Assembly (NCBI RefSeq): GCF_000378345.1
Contig: NZ_KB899545.1
Coordinates: 1-64,000, forward strand
DNA from: Hirschia maritima DSM 19733
GTDB taxonomy: Bacteria > Pseudomonadota > Alphaproteobacteria > Caulobacterales > Hyphomonadaceae
Length of the DNA stretch: 64,000 bases
Direction: 5' to 3'
Shown: positions 51,036 through 61,167 of the stretch, piece after piece
How the letters are laid out: every line of letters begins with the position of its first letter
Position numbering within the stretch: the first letter of the stretch is position 1
Translations under genes and position numbers: made by a program
The notes under the pieces: generated by a model
The model's database searches: none
Told to the model about the DNA's origin: nothing
The model's input: only the letters and a program-made list of their open reading frames with translations

Positions 51036-53003
51036 TTAACTTTCTACATTGCTGTGATCAATTACATTTTTTGCGGAACCACGCAAAATCCGTTTTGCTT
51101 GTCGTTTAATTATATTGGCGGGATCCGATTGACAGCTATTGATGATAGCACGCTCGATTTTTTCAAAATGGTCTTTATTGTTCATTTTGGTTTCTAAATA
51201 GGATAATATTTTTTTTCGGTTTTCTTTGATGCTCTCTCGGTTTGGTCCAACTAGCCTTTCACATAAAATGCTAATTTTAGAGCTGCTTTCTGGATAGTCG
51301 TAGTCTTGTAAATAATCTTCTATTATCCAACTACGCACATCGGAGTATCCGGTTTTAAAATTCAATTTTTCTAGAGCCTGCTGGATACTTCGCTCAATAA
51401 AAGGTTCGTTCTCTTTGCCTTCAATATACATTTGAGCAATCACAGAAGGGGGAGCCAGCTTATATTTTGTGTTGATTGCTTCGCTAAACAATTCTTGTGG
51501 GTCAGTTTCATTTAGTGAATTGATTTGTATTATTCTTTTTACAGCTTCTCTTGCTGCTTGAGGGGTGTTTTTGTTTAGCTTAAGAACTGAAAGAGCAATC
51601 CGATCATAGTGAAGAAATTTTTTGATGCGTTCTTCATCTATTTTCCATTCCCCATTTTTTTTGAATGCAAGTTTGGAAAGCTCAACTCGTTCGATGAAGG
51701 GATCCAGAACGAATATTTCCTCATTAAAAAACAGCCTTTTATGTTCATTTAGTTTGAACGAACTGGTTATAGCTTGTGTCAAAGCTCCCAAAAATACGAT
51801 GTCTACGATTGCTCTAGCTATAAATACTACGTGGAAGGAATAAGGCCCGACAGATTGAATGGTTGGATTAGAATCCACTTTGTAAATATCAGCCCAATCT
51901 ACAAAAGGAATCGCCTTGGCCAATTCGGTGCCAAAAAAAGCTAACCACTGGATAAAGCTAGTTTGCTCTGCAGTTATCAATCCATTGTTCTGTAGGCTGA
52001 AAAGGTGAACATCTGGAGAAAAAGCGAGAGTCGTAAGATGCGCTTGGCGCATAGCTAACGGTAGCATCACAATAAGGGATAACAGTGCCAAAAGGGCCTC
52101 ATCCCGCAGATCTTGTTCAACACCTATACTGAGTTTGGATTCATCGGCCTTGGGATTGCGAAGTTTTATTTCTCGGTCCGCTTCCACCCAAGACCACCTT
52201 CGAGCCACAGCGGTGGAAATGATAAAGCCAAGTACAATTGGAAGTAAGCCAAACGGTGCAGGTAGATACCACGATAGAACTGCCAGTGGTATTAGGTAAG
52301 ATGTTATTGTGAAATACCTGCCAAATGTTGAATTCATCGTGACGCCTACAGTCGGTGCCACAACATAAACAAAGAAAGCATCAATAATACTTAGAGCACT
52401 GCCGAAGGTGGATAGCAGGAAGCCAAAAGGTGTTTTTTTGCTGAAAACATGCCGAAAAAACTTTGAAACGAATGACCAATGAAGCGAGGCGGCAATTCTT
52501 GGCAAAAATATCAGGAGTGCAAAAGCAAAAGCTATCACTGCAAGAACAAGAAACCCTTCATCATCTTTTAGGGTGAATGAAACACCATTATTCGCAACAT
52601 ATCCTTTTTGTAAGTTTCCTGCGATGTAAATCACTGTAGCTAGGATGATAATTGATGCGAATATCAGTCCACCCGGCACTGATTCTTTATTTACAATTGG
52701 TTTGCAAAAAGCATCGATGCGACGATGTTCCATAGCGTGGTTATAGAAGTAGACACATGCTGGAGTAAAACCAAACATTGTGATTGTCAAACCGAAGGTT
52801 AGCAACTCTTCTTTACTGTCGCTGTGGAGTGGGGATGAAGAGAACCACCAACAACAAGAACTTCCCATAAGAACCCAAAACAAAGAGAGAAGTACTGTTT
52901 CAGATTGTTTGGAATTACTTTCTTCTTCTACGACTTTCTCTGAGGCATCCATTAATGCCAAGCCATTAGAGCCAAATTGGCTTTTTAAGTCTTCAGATTG
53001 CAT
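51036..53003 (-). CDS. Large multi-pass membrane protein of unknown function
   Basis: From ATG 53003, preceded by GGCGGGGGA, the protein has 655 residues; an ATG at 53018 would lie inside an upstream palindrome and has no ribosome binding site. About eight to nine membrane helices occupy residues 40-430; the last 225 residues are soluble and helical with many charged residues (KRIIQINSLNETDPQELFSEAINTKYKL). No family, catalytic motif or close relation recognised. Single-gene unit. Confidence 0.75.
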   Translation of the reverse strand: MQSEDLKSQFGSNGLALMDASEKVVEEESNSKQSETVLLSLFWVLMGSSCCWWFSSSPLHSDSKEELLTFGLTITMFGFTPACVYFYNHAMEHRRIDAFCKPIVNKESVPGGLIFASIIILATVIYIAGNLQKGYVANNGVSFTLKDDEGFLVLAVIAFAFALLIFLPRIAASLHWSFVSKFFRHVFSKKTPFGFLLSTFGSALSIIDAFFVYVVAPTVGVTMNSTFGRYFTITSYLIPLAVLSWYLPAPFGLLPIVLGFIISTAVARRWSWVEADREIKLRNPKADESKLSIGVEQDLRDEALLALLSLIVMLPLAMRQAHLTTLAFSPDVHLFSLQNNGLITAEQTSFIQWLAFFGTELAKAIPFVDWADIYKVDSNPTIQSVGPYSFHVVFIARAIVDIVFLGALTQAITSSFKLNEHKRLFFNEEIFVLDPFIERVELSKLAFKKNGEWKIDEERIKKFLHYDRIALSVLKLNKNTPQAAREAVKRIIQINSLNETDPQELFSEAINTKYKLAPPSVIAQMYIEGKENEPFIERSIQQALEKLNFKTGYSDVRSWIIEDYLQDYDYPESSSKISILCERLVGPNRESIKENRKKILSYLETKMNNKDHFEKIERAIINSCQSDPANIIKRQAKRILRGSAKNVIDHSNVES

Positions 53004-53017
53004 TTGTTCCCCCGCCA

Positions 53018-53036
53018 TAAGGTTGTTACAACCTTA
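53018..53036. promoter_or_regulatory. Perfect palindrome just before the 655-residue membrane protein gene
   Basis: TAAGGTTGTTACAACCTTA has eight-base arms and a three-base centre, ending 14 bases before the chosen start codon. Its position suits a repressor operator or a translation-blocking hairpin. Confidence 0.55.
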
Positions 53037-53094
53037 AGTGAGTTATTGCATCGCGTTAATGTTTTGGAAAGTGTTTTGTTTGGCTAAAGACAAA

Positions 53095-53124
53095 AAAGCC
53101 CGCCAGATTTCTCTTGCGGGCTTT
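53095..53124. terminator. Terminator of ilvD
   Basis: AAAGCCCGC pairs with GCGGGCTTT around a 12-base loop; the minus strand continues into a TTTTG run. It lies 44 bases after the ilvD stop codon and just upstream of the membrane protein gene, so it insulates that gene from ilvD. Confidence 0.85.
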
Positions 53125-53167
53125 CTTATTTCTAAATTACGCAGCGGATTGCAAATCCGGGTAATGT

Positions 53168-54910
53168 CTACAAATCAGCGTAGACGTGTTTTTCTTCTTT
53201 TGCGCCTGGGTGGGTACAAGCGCCTAGGTGAGCAGGGCCTACTGTTTTTGTGTATTTGTAGAGCGCACCCGTGGCGTAATTGTTTTCGCGTGGTTTGAAG
53301 TCTGCCTTGCGTTTGGCTAGTTCAGCGTCATCCACTTCGAGTTCGATTGTGCCTTTTTCAGCATCGATAGAGATGATGTCGCCATCTTTCACCAAACCAA
53401 TCGGGCCGCCATCATAAGCTTCTGGTGTCACGTGTCCGATACAGAAACCACGTGTGGCACCTGAGAAGCGGCCATCTGTGATCAATGCAACTTTGTCGCC
53501 CATGCCTTGGCCGTAGAGTGCAGCTGTTGTGGCAAGCATTTCACGCATGCCTGGGCCGCCTTTAGGACCTTCATAGCGGATAACCAGCACTTCGCCTTCT
53601 TTATATGTCTTGTCGCGAACTGCTTCAAAACAATCATCTTCTGAATCAAATACACGGGCAGGGCCACTAAATTGTTGGTGGGCAAGGCCAGCCACTTTCA
53701 CGATCGCGCCATCCGGAGCCATTGATCCTTTTAGACCAACAACACCACCAGTTGGTGTGATTGGGTTCGTCACTGGGTAGATAACTTTTTGAGTGTCATC
53801 GAATTTCACATTCTCGATGTTTTCCGCCAAAGTTTTACCCGTCACAGTGATACAATCACCGTGCAAATATCCACCATCTAGCATTGTCCGCATCAGCATT
53901 GGCATTCCGCCAGCTTCGCCCATGTCCTTGGCCACATAACGGCCACCTGGTTTCAGGTCGGCTAGGTAAGGCGTCTTTTTGAAGATCTCGGCCACGCGTT
54001 CAAGTGGGAAATCAATGCCAGCTTCATTCGCCATGGCAGGAAGGTGAAGACCAGCATTGGTTGAACCACCTGTTGCAGCAACAACCGCTGCAGCGTTCTC
54101 AAAGGCTTCAAGAGTACAAATATCACGTGGACGCAAATTGCGCTCAATGAGGTCCATTACGGCTTCACCAGTGGCGACTGCGTATTGATCGCGGTTCTCA
54201 TATGGAGCAGGTAGGGCGGAAGATAGAGGTAGGGCTAGCCCAATGGCTTCAGACACACACGCCATTGTGTTTGCGGTGAACTGACCACCACATGCACCAG
54301 CTCCTGGACAAGCAACTTTCTCTAGTTTGTTTAGCTTCGTTTCGTCCATGTCGTTTGCACCAACGGCAAAAGACCCAACAGCTTCAAAAACGTCTAATAC
54401 GGTTACATCTTTGTCTTCAAAGCGGCCTGGAAGGATAGAGCCCCCATAAAGGAAAGCTGAAGGTACGTTTAGACGTAACATAGCCATCATCATACCAGGC
54501 AGAGATTTGTCACACCCGGCAATACCAACAAGTGCATCGTAGAAATGTCCGCGCATTGTCAGCTCAACAGAGTCAGCGATTGTGTCGCGGGATACAAGCG
54601 AAGAGCGCATGCCTTCGGTACCCATTGCGATACCGTCAGTTACTGTGATGGTACAAAATTCACGGGGAGTTCCATTTGCTTTCTTCACACCTTCAGACAC
54701 AGCGTGTGCTTGGCGTAGAAGGGCGATGTTACAAGGGGCAGCCTCATTCCATGCAGCAGCAACACCAACAAATGGTTGTTCAATTTCCTTAGTCCCGAGG
54801 CCCATAGCGTAATAGTATGAGCGTTGAGGCGCTTTCTTTGGGCCAATTGTAACGTGACGCGAAGGTAATTTTGACTTGTCGACCATGGAGAAGACACTTT
54901 CTTGGGGCAT
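53168..54910 (-). CDS. ilvD: Dihydroxy-acid dehydratase
   Basis: The 580-residue protein dehydrates dihydroxy acids in valine, isoleucine and leucine synthesis. Family motifs are present: [46 protein letters not shown] with its cluster Cys, [22 protein letters not shown], and the C-terminal [23 protein letters not shown]. The three conserved Cys positions fit an iron-sulfur enzyme. The ATG at 54910 is used; [11 protein letters not shown] at 54886 is an alternative. Single-gene unit. Confidence 0.96.
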   Translation of the reverse strand: MPQESVFSMVDKSKLPSRHVTIGPKKAPQRSYYYAMGLGTKEIEQPFVGVAAAWNEAAPCNIALLRQAHAVSEGVKKANGTPREFCTITVTDGIAMGTEGMRSSLVSRDTIADSVELTMRGHFYDALVGIAGCDKSLPGMMMAMLRLNVPSAFLYGGSILPGRFEDKDVTVLDVFEAVGSFAVGANDMDETKLNKLEKVACPGAGACGGQFTANTMACVSEAIGLALPLSSALPAPYENRDQYAVATGEAVMDLIERNLRPRDICTLEAFENAAAVVAATGGSTNAGLHLPAMANEAGIDFPLERVAEIFKKTPYLADLKPGGRYVAKDMGEAGGMPMLMRTMLDGGYLHGDCITVTGKTLAENIENVKFDDTQKVIYPVTNPITPTGGVVGLKGSMAPDGAIVKVAGLAHQQFSGPARVFDSEDDCFEAVRDKTYKEGEVLVIRYEGPKGGPGMREMLATTAALYGQGMGDKVALITDGRFSGATRGFCIGHVTPEAYDGGPIGLVKDGDIISIDAEKGTIELEVDDAELAKRKADFKPRENNYATGALYKYTKTVGPAHLGACTHPGAKEEKHVYADL

Positions 54911-55037
54911 ATTCTTTTAAATTCTGGGAGAGGTTATGGCCCATCAGGTGCAAAACAGGAAGAGGCGTTATGTCCTTGTTCAGGATGATTTTGTATATTT
55001 CTGATGGTTATTTTGCTGAAAAAAGAGGTTTTGCAGC

Positions 55038-55367
55038 ATGAAGTTGGTATTATCGGGATGTGTTTTTGAACTAATTGAGAATAGTTCAGGCCATGCTGCC
55101 GAAAAAACAATTATGAGTTTTAGTCCGAACCTCGAAATATGTTCCGCAATTTACAGCGGACCAAATATAGAATTTGGGCAAGTGTTAGTTTCAGATGACT
55201 GCATGCTGTATCATGCGTTAGATAAAGCAGGAAAATTGGCGGCTGGCCAAGCAAAAATCTCAATCCAACAAGATGATTCTAATGATGTATTCATGAAATT
55301 GGAATGGAGTTGGTTGTCTAGCGATAGCTCGTCTGGAGAATCGTTATGGAAACTCGTGAAATGCTAA
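55038..55367 (+). CDS. Small protein of unknown function
   Basis: A 109-residue protein beginning MKLVLSGCVFELIENSSGHAAEK; the early Cys follows too short a hydrophobic stretch for a lipobox. The chain is mixed, with four cysteines and an acidic/Ser-rich end (SSDSSSGESLWKL). No family recognised. It lies 23 bases before the trypsin-like protease gene and may be its partner (inhibitor or substrate), which is only a suggestion from position. Confidence 0.55.
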   Translation: MKLVLSGCVFELIENSSGHAAEKTIMSFSPNLEICSAIYSGPNIEFGQVLVSDDCMLYHALDKAGKLAAGQAKISIQQDDSNDVFMKLEWSWLSSDSSSGESLWKLVKC

Positions 55368-55390
55368 GCTCTGAGTGGAATGTTGTTTAG

Positions 55391-56395
55391 ATGGAAGATG
55401 CATCAAATTTTGACGCTGTTGTTTTTGAAATGGTGTCGCCTGCAGGATACAGCAGGTCTGCTGAAGATATTGTTGGGCAGGCGCCGCTTCCTTCTCAAAT
55501 GCCTGACAAGAAATATGGTCCATCTGTCTCAACACGGGAATTAGCTGACGACGTTCAGGCATTGGATCAGGAACTTGATGCTTTTTCAGTGTCTGGCCAA
55601 ATTATGTTGGCTTCACCGCCAAATAGTCAGCGATTTTTCGGACGGCCTGAAATACACGGTGTGCCGGCTCCTCATGTTGAAAAGCGTCTAAATGAAGTTG
55701 ATTGGACTGGAGAGGTAACCGAGGTCATTGGAAATCAGTCTCAGTATCCTTTTACGGCTATTGGACGGCTAAGCTACAGTATTCAGGGAGTTGTTCGTCA
55801 ATGTACGGCCTGGGTTGTTTCCGAACGAGTAGTCGCAACGGCAGGTCATTGCGTGTATTCGAGAAATAAAAACGAACTCGCTGATTGGACAATATTTGAA
55901 CCTGGTTATCGCGCAGGAATTAAAGGTGAGCAATGGGTTGGTGTCCGCGGCTATGTTTTGGAACAATGGGTAGAACCTCAAGAAGGCGTTTCAACCAGCC
56001 CGTATGATTTTGCATTCATCGTTTTGGACAGACCAATTGCTTCTCAAACAGGGGTATTAGGTGTGCGTATTTCCAATCCGGATAAACCGTCTGCAACCTT
56101 TAGTTTGGGCTACCCTCAAAAACCTACGGTGGGATTCGCATTCGATGGGAATGATCTTTATGCTTCTACTGGAAATGTGAAGTCGGCAGGGCTTGGTGTT
56201 TTGGAAACCGAAAATAGACTAACAGAAGGCTCATCAGGTGGGCCTTGGTTAACAAAAACCATGGACGGCATAGTCGTTACGGGTATTAACTCGAACAAAC
56301 CTGTCGGCAATGACAGTGTGACTTATTCTCCGCTGATTGGTCAGAGTTTTATTGAACTGTTTTCGCGTGTTCTGTCCGACATGACGGGGGTTTAG
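55391..56395 (+). CDS. Trypsin-like serine protease
   Basis: The 334-residue protein has a chymotrypsin-fold domain (about 135-330). The catalytic triad is visible as His in VVATAGHCVYS, Asp in SPYDFAFIVLD and Ser in LTEGSSGGPWL. The N-terminal 130 residues are low-complexity and polar, without a signal peptide from the ATG chosen, which is unusual since this branch is normally secreted. Either the protein is cytoplasmic, exported by another route, or the start lies elsewhere. It follows a small unknown gene by 23 bases. Confidence 0.82.
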   Translation: MEDASNFDAVVFEMVSPAGYSRSAEDIVGQAPLPSQMPDKKYGPSVSTRELADDVQALDQELDAFSVSGQIMLASPPNSQRFFGRPEIHGVPAPHVEKRLNEVDWTGEVTEVIGNQSQYPFTAIGRLSYSIQGVVRQCTAWVVSERVVATAGHCVYSRNKNELADWTIFEPGYRAGIKGEQWVGVRGYVLEQWVEPQEGVSTSPYDFAFIVLDRPIASQTGVLGVRISNPDKPSATFSLGYPQKPTVGFAFDGNDLYASTGNVKSAGLGVLETENRLTEGSSGGPWLTKTMDGIVVTGINSNKPVGNDSVTYSPLIGQSFIELFSRVLSDMTGV

Positions 56396-56499
56396 TACTT
56401 AAAGGTGACGTTGATTTATTTTGCGGCACCATTTCCAAAAGCGTTTTTACTCTATTAGATTTGATAAAAAAGCGAATAGGCCTTGAGGGAACACCGGAC

Positions 56500-57618
56500 A
56501 TGAAAAAGACAAAGCAAGATGAGCCGGCGAGTGATGTTGATCAAGCAGCTGATGAAGCTCGTAAACAGGAATTTTTCGGTAAAACAGGCCGTATTAAGTT
56601 AGAATATCCGTTTGAAGAAAAGCCTGAACCAGGGGAAGTCATAGAAGTTGCTCCAGGGATTTTGTGGGTGGCCATGCCTCTTCCGATTAAAGGATTGGAT
56701 TGGATTAATCTTTGGCTGATCGAAGAAGAAGACGGTTGGGCGTTGGTCGATACAGCGATGAATATGGACGAAACACGTTCATATTGGGAAACTGTGTTTG
56801 AGAATCATCTCAAAGGAAAACCGATAACCAAGGTTATTGGAACGCATCTTCATCCCGATCATATTGGTTTAGCAGGTTGGATTACTCGCAAGTATGATTG
56901 CGACCTGTGGATGACGCGCAGCGAGTACATTATGTGTCGCATGCTTATCGGGGACACAGGAAAACCGGCACCGCCAGAAGGCGTAGATTTTTTCGCCAAG
57001 TCTGGTTGGACTTCGGAAATGCTAGATCATTATCGCAATAGATTTGGTTTTTTTGGAAAGATGGTTTGGGCAATGCCTGAATCATTTCGTCGATTGCAAG
57101 ATAATGACCGATTGGAAATTGGTGGCAGGGAGTGGCGTGTCATCGTCGGGACAGGGCACAGCCCCGAACACGCTTGTCTGTATTGTGAAGAACGAAATGT
57201 GTTGATCTCCGGTGATCAACTTCTTCCGCGAATATCTTCAAATGTGTCTGTCTATCCGACTGAGCCTGAAGCAGACCCATTGTCTGACTGGTTGGACAGT
57301 TGTGCCAAGTTGATGGAGGAAGTACCTAAAGATGTGCTGGTTTTGCCCGCGCACAACAAACCTTTCAAAGGAGCGCATCCAAGATTGAAGGGCTTGATAG
57401 ATGGGCATCAAAGGCAGTTGGAGCGGTTGTGGCAACGTTTAAAAGAACCAGCAAGCGCAGTGGATGTTTTTGGTACTTTGTTCTTCCGCAAAATTGGTCA
57501 AGGAGATTACTTTACAGCAACCGGGGAAGCAGTTGCTCATCTCAATTATCTTTATGCTCGTGGTCGTATTTCTCGAGAATTGAAGGATGGTGTTTGGATC
57601 TATGAAGCAATCACCTAA
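56500..57618 (+). CDS. MBL-fold metallo-hydrolase
   Basis: From ATG 56500 (GAGGGA nine bases upstream) the protein has 372 residues; a TTG at 56461 is less likely. The metallo-beta-lactamase fold carries the metal motif THLHPDHIGLAGW, then VGTGHSPEHACLYCEERNVLISGDQLLPRISSNVS and VLPAHNKPF. A charged N-terminal 40 residues precede the domain, and a C-terminal helical region (about 275-372) resembles the winged-helix end seen in related hydrolases. Substrate unknown; a thioesterase/glyoxalase-like activity would fit. Lone gene. Confidence 0.86.
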   Translation: MKKTKQDEPASDVDQAADEARKQEFFGKTGRIKLEYPFEEKPEPGEVIEVAPGILWVAMPLPIKGLDWINLWLIEEEDGWALVDTAMNMDETRSYWETVFENHLKGKPITKVIGTHLHPDHIGLAGWITRKYDCDLWMTRSEYIMCRMLIGDTGKPAPPEGVDFFAKSGWTSEMLDHYRNRFGFFGKMVWAMPESFRRLQDNDRLEIGGREWRVIVGTGHSPEHACLYCEERNVLISGDQLLPRISSNVSVYPTEPEADPLSDWLDSCAKLMEEVPKDVLVLPAHNKPFKGAHPRLKGLIDGHQRQLERLWQRLKEPASAVDVFGTLFFRKIGQGDYFTATGEAVAHLNYLYARGRISRELKDGVWIYEAIT

Positions 57619-57819
57619 TTTTGATTGCTCATGAGAGAATGATATGAAACTGCTGCTTTTTCAGCAAAAATTCTACTTTTTTGCGTGATTGCGCCATTTC
57701 AATACCATTTTTCCGCATAAATAGTGTTGTCCGTTGAAGCAAAAACGGCGATGACGACAGATCAAGTCATTTTGTGATTTGGTGTGAATGAAGCAATTTA
57801 ATAACGCGGAAAGTTTGAA

Positions 57820-58710
57820 ATGACACTTGAAACTGGCAATGAGAGCGGACGCGTTGATGATAAAGATTCAGAAGAAAAACTGACAGGTCTTGATTGGTGG
57901 ATCCATGAAGCCAAAGAAACTGGTATGACTGTCGCCATCTTTTTGCCTATTTGGCTATTGCTGACTTCATTTGTGTTTGAGCTTCGTTCTATTCCTTCTG
58001 AAAGCATGGTCCCTAATCTGCAGGTTGGAGATCGTGTGGCTGTTTCCAAATACGCTTATGGGTATAGTCGATATTCCCCAGCTTTTGGCATTGGAACATG
58101 GTTTACAAAGGAAGATAAGTCTAAACCTGATCAGCGCATGATGGCTTCCACACCAGAGAGAGGGGATGTTGTCGTATTTAGGCATCCCAACGACAATAAG
58201 GTGATGATTAAGCGATTGATCGGATTGCCGGGTGATCGCGTGCAAATGGTAGATGGCCATTTGCATTTGAATGGGGAGCCTGTTGAACGCGAGGTCGTTC
58301 GTCGTTTCCGTTACACGCCTCATGGCCGAGCGGTTCCTGAAAATGCAACGGAGTATCGTGAGACATTACCAAATGGCGTAACATATCTCACGCATAAATT
58401 TGCGGGTGCTCAATCTTATGATGACACGCCGGTATTTGTTGTGCCTGAAGATCATGTTTTCATGATGGGTGACAATCGTGACAATTCAGAAGATTCTCGA
58501 GCGCCAAGAGGGCATCTGGAATTATACAATAATGATCCAACAGGATGGGGGGGGCGTCGCTTTCGCGTGGGAAGTACGCCAGAGACTGTCGGATTTGTGC
58601 CAATGGATCATTTGATGGGACGAGGGGAAACTGTTTTCTTCACTCTGTCAGGATGTAAAAAAGCACCGGAATCGAAATGCCCGACCTCTCGAGTATGGAA
58701 AGGGTTGTAA
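57820..58710 (+). CDS. lepB: Signal peptidase I
   Basis: The 296-residue enzyme removes Sec signal peptides at the outer face of the inner membrane. One membrane helix (about 27-48) precedes the catalytic Ser in SIPSESMVPNL, and the Lys is in KVMIKRLIGLPGD. MMGDNRDNSEDSR is the conserved box near the C-terminus. The protein has one clear N-terminal helix, and a G8 run occurs inside the gene (about 58548-58555). It stands alone rather than in the common lepB-rnc pair. Confidence 0.95.
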   Translation: MTLETGNESGRVDDKDSEEKLTGLDWWIHEAKETGMTVAIFLPIWLLLTSFVFELRSIPSESMVPNLQVGDRVAVSKYAYGYSRYSPAFGIGTWFTKEDKSKPDQRMMASTPERGDVVVFRHPNDNKVMIKRLIGLPGDRVQMVDGHLHLNGEPVEREVVRRFRYTPHGRAVPENATEYRETLPNGVTYLTHKFAGAQSYDDTPVFVVPEDHVFMMGDNRDNSEDSRAPRGHLELYNNDPTGWGGRRFRVGSTPETVGFVPMDHLMGRGETVFFTLSGCKKAPESKCPTSRVWKGL

Positions 58711-58794
58711 AAAGCAAAATTGATTTAGAGTTTTGGTGTGAAATTCGCATAAGAATGAGTTAGTCGCGCCGAATGTGTATCAATTTGCTTTTCA

Positions 58795-59997
58795 ATGGTC
58801 TTTTCGATGAAGTATAAAATTGTAAGTCCTGAGAATTTAAGTGAAGGTGAAATAGCATCTTGGCGTGATCTCATTTCTGTTGATGGACGATATGTAAGTC
58901 CTTATTTTCAGCCAGATTATTGTCAAATCGTTGGGCAGGCGCGAAACGATATCAGTGTCATTCTCGCAGAAGATGATAAAGCTGGTTTAGTTGGTGTTTT
59001 CCCATTCCAATCATCTGGTGTTGGGTTACGGTTGGCTAGACCAATTGGGGCACCGTTCACCGATTATAACGGTCCAATATTGAAACAGGGGTTTGCACAT
59101 ATCGCGAGTGATATGCTCTCCTATGCAAAAGTTTCAGTTTATAGCTTTTCAGGTTTTCCAATTACCGGTGATGCAATTGATGCCAACACTGATGAAGAGA
59201 TTGATATCGCTAAAGTTGATCCGGAGTTGCTCAGCTTTGGCATGAGTGTCAGAAACAAGACGCGAGCATTTGTTGCGGATTTATCTATTGGGTATGCCGA
59301 CTACTTAGAATCTCGTCGTTCAGAATTTCCAAAGCATTTTAAAAAGTCTCGCCGACTGTGGAGACAGGCTGAAAAAGAAGCCGGAAAACTTGAAATTCAA
59401 TTTCACGAGCCTTCTGAAGAAGCGTTGAATACACTTATTGATTGGAAGCGAGAGCAGTTTGTAAGGACAGGTCTGCATGATGTCCTGGGCCCCCAATGGT
59501 CGCGCGATATGCTGAAAAAATGTTTTTCTGCTCAGAGTGAAAATTTTGCAGGTGTTCTCACGACACTTCGCTGTGATGGAAATTTGATGGCCGCTGAGTT
59601 TGGAGTGAGGTCAGGAGATCTTCTCCATGGGTGGGTATCCGGTTACAACATTGAGTACCACTCGTATTCTCCGGGGATGTTGCTTCAAACAAGATTGCTC
59701 GAAGAGGCAAGTAAAGCAGGCGTGAAGACAGCCGATCTTGGGATTGGTGCAGAACATTATAAAAAATATTATGCAAGTTATCAAAGACCTGTGAGCCAGG
59801 GCGTGTTGTCTGCGACTGGGTTAACAGGAGCTGTGCGTGGGTTGGGTGGCGAGATTTGGAATCATATTGAAGCCGCACCTTTGGGGCCAGTATCGAATTT
59901 TGCTGGAAAATTACGTCGTCGTTTGGACGTGATATTATCCGTAGAACAAACTATGGCTGGCCGTAGGCAGGGCATAATTCAAGCCTTCAAAAAGTAG
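58795..59997 (+). CDS. GNAT-type acetyltransferase (CelD/BcsL-like)
   Basis: The 400-residue protein shows an Acetyltransf_6 (CelD/BcsL/FemAB-like) arrangement of two GNAT-like halves: HFKKSRRLWRQAEKEAGKLEIQFHEPSEEALNTLIDWKREQFVRTG followed by GNLMAAEFGVRSGDLLHGWVSGYN and SPGMLLQTRLLEEASKAGVKTADLGIGAEHYKKYYA. Such enzymes modify exopolysaccharide or peptidoglycan precursors; the name comes from cellulose clusters, which are not seen here. MKYKI at 58807 is an equally possible start, as neither has a clear ribosome binding site. Confidence 0.8.
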   Translation: MVFSMKYKIVSPENLSEGEIASWRDLISVDGRYVSPYFQPDYCQIVGQARNDISVILAEDDKAGLVGVFPFQSSGVGLRLARPIGAPFTDYNGPILKQGFAHIASDMLSYAKVSVYSFSGFPITGDAIDANTDEEIDIAKVDPELLSFGMSVRNKTRAFVADLSIGYADYLESRRSEFPKHFKKSRRLWRQAEKEAGKLEIQFHEPSEEALNTLIDWKREQFVRTGLHDVLGPQWSRDMLKKCFSAQSENFAGVLTTLRCDGNLMAAEFGVRSGDLLHGWVSGYNIEYHSYSPGMLLQTRLLEEASKAGVKTADLGIGAEHYKKYYASYQRPVSQGVLSATGLTGAVRGLGGEIWNHIEAAPLGPVSNFAGKLRRRLDVILSVEQTMAGRRQGIIQAFKK

Positions 59998-60183
59998 CTT
60001 TAAAATCATCCGCTCACGGATATAAATCTTTTAAATGTGCGAATTTTTGTGTTTTAACATGAATATTATCGGTCTCATTTGAAAGACGGACTTGCTCACT
60101 TCAGAAGAGATGAGTAAACCCTCAAGGTATTGTGGTAATTCAGAGTTGTCGCAACCAGCTTTTTTTGAGGGATTGTATTTTTC

Positions 60184-60834
60184 GTGTCGCAAAAAACTGA
60201 TCATAGCGAAACAACAATTCCGCCAGTTTCTCGCGCTAATACACAAGTGTCCAAGGTAGGCAGAATCATTATTGGTCGTCATGGGCGTCCTGATAAAGAT
60301 CGAGAACTAGGGCCACGCCTTACGGCGACTCAATACCTTGCATGGTGGGCTTCCTATGAGGAGGCATCTTTGAAAGACAATGGCCAAGGGCCATCAAAAC
60401 GATTGTTGGAAGAGACGGGTTCAGCACCATTCATCAATACAAGCATTCGCCCAAGAGCCATACAAACTGCTCAAGCGATTTCGCAGGGGCGTGAAGTACG
60501 GCAAAATGCAATTTTCATTGAGGCACCACTTCCACCACCAAATTGGCCAGATTTTTGGCGGTTTTTACCTAAACGCTGGAATGTAATTTCTAGAGTTTCA
60601 TGGTGTTTTGGTTTTTCCGGAGGTCAGGAAAGTCAAAAAGAAGCGCGTATTCGCGCCGATGAGGCCTCGGATGTGTTGATCGCTCAGGCCGAAAGTGGAC
60701 ATGATTCTGTGTTGGCTGCCCATGGTTGGTTTAATCGGATGATGCGCCCTGAATTAAAACGTAAAGGCTGGAAATGCACCTATGATGGTGGTGATAGCTA
60801 CTGGTCTTTCCGAATTTATGAAAAACATAGTTAA
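60184..60834 (+). CDS. Histidine phosphatase family protein
   Basis: The 216-residue protein starts at a GTG. It has the phosphoglycerate-mutase-like RHG motif (IIIGRHGRPD, about 27-36), an Arg in SIRPRAIQTAQA, and the second His in VLAAHGWFNRM. It should cleave a phosphate ester, with unknown substrate. No signal peptide. It is upstream of xseB by 75 bases and may belong to the xseB-ispA-dxs transcript. Confidence 0.82.
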   Translation: MSQKTDHSETTIPPVSRANTQVSKVGRIIIGRHGRPDKDRELGPRLTATQYLAWWASYEEASLKDNGQGPSKRLLEETGSAPFINTSIRPRAIQTAQAISQGREVRQNAIFIEAPLPPPNWPDFWRFLPKRWNVISRVSWCFGFSGGQESQKEARIRADEASDVLIAQAESGHDSVLAAHGWFNRMMRPELKRKGWKCTYDGGDSYWSFRIYEKHS

Positions 60835-60909
60835 ATAAACAGATTCAACGCTTGTTTGATAACGAGCTGAATCGTATGTTCAAAACAGTATTGTTTCTGG
60901 AGGACCATA

Positions 60910-61167
60910 ATGGCAGCGGCTTCATCGAATAAAGATATTCCAAAAATGAACTTTGAAGATGCACTAGCTGAGCTAGAGCGTATTGTTCAAAAACTGGAAA
61001 GTGGTGATGTTGCACTGGAAGACTCCATATTGATCTATGAGCGTGGTGAAGCATTGAAAGCGCACTGCGAGAAAAAGCTAAAAGCAGCGGAAACAAAGGT
61101 AGAGAAAATCGTTGTTGGTTCAGATGGCGCATCTGCGGCAGGAATTGAGCCAAGCGAAGTTTCATGA
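60910..61167 (+). CDS. xseB: Exodeoxyribonuclease VII small subunit
   Basis: The 85-residue protein matches Xse[56 protein letters not shown]. It binds the XseA catalytic subunit to degrade single-stranded DNA. The TGGAGGACCATA before ATG gives a good ribosome binding site. The ispA start overlaps its stop (ATGA), the usual xseB-ispA arrangement. Confidence 0.95.
   Translation: MAAASSNKDIPKMNFEDALAELERIVQKLESGDVALEDSILIYERGEALKAHCEKKLKAAETKVEKIVVGSDGASAAGIEPSEVS

Noticed and set aside
58548-58555. G8 run inside lepB as a phase-variation site
   Set aside because: lepB is essential in most bacteria, so frameshifting there is unlikely to be selected; probably neutral coding sequence.
60100-60175. 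CCCTCAA/TTGAGGG inverted repeat before the histidine phosphatase gene as a terminator
   Set aside because: The spacer is about 40 bases with no inner pairing, so a stable hairpin is unlikely.
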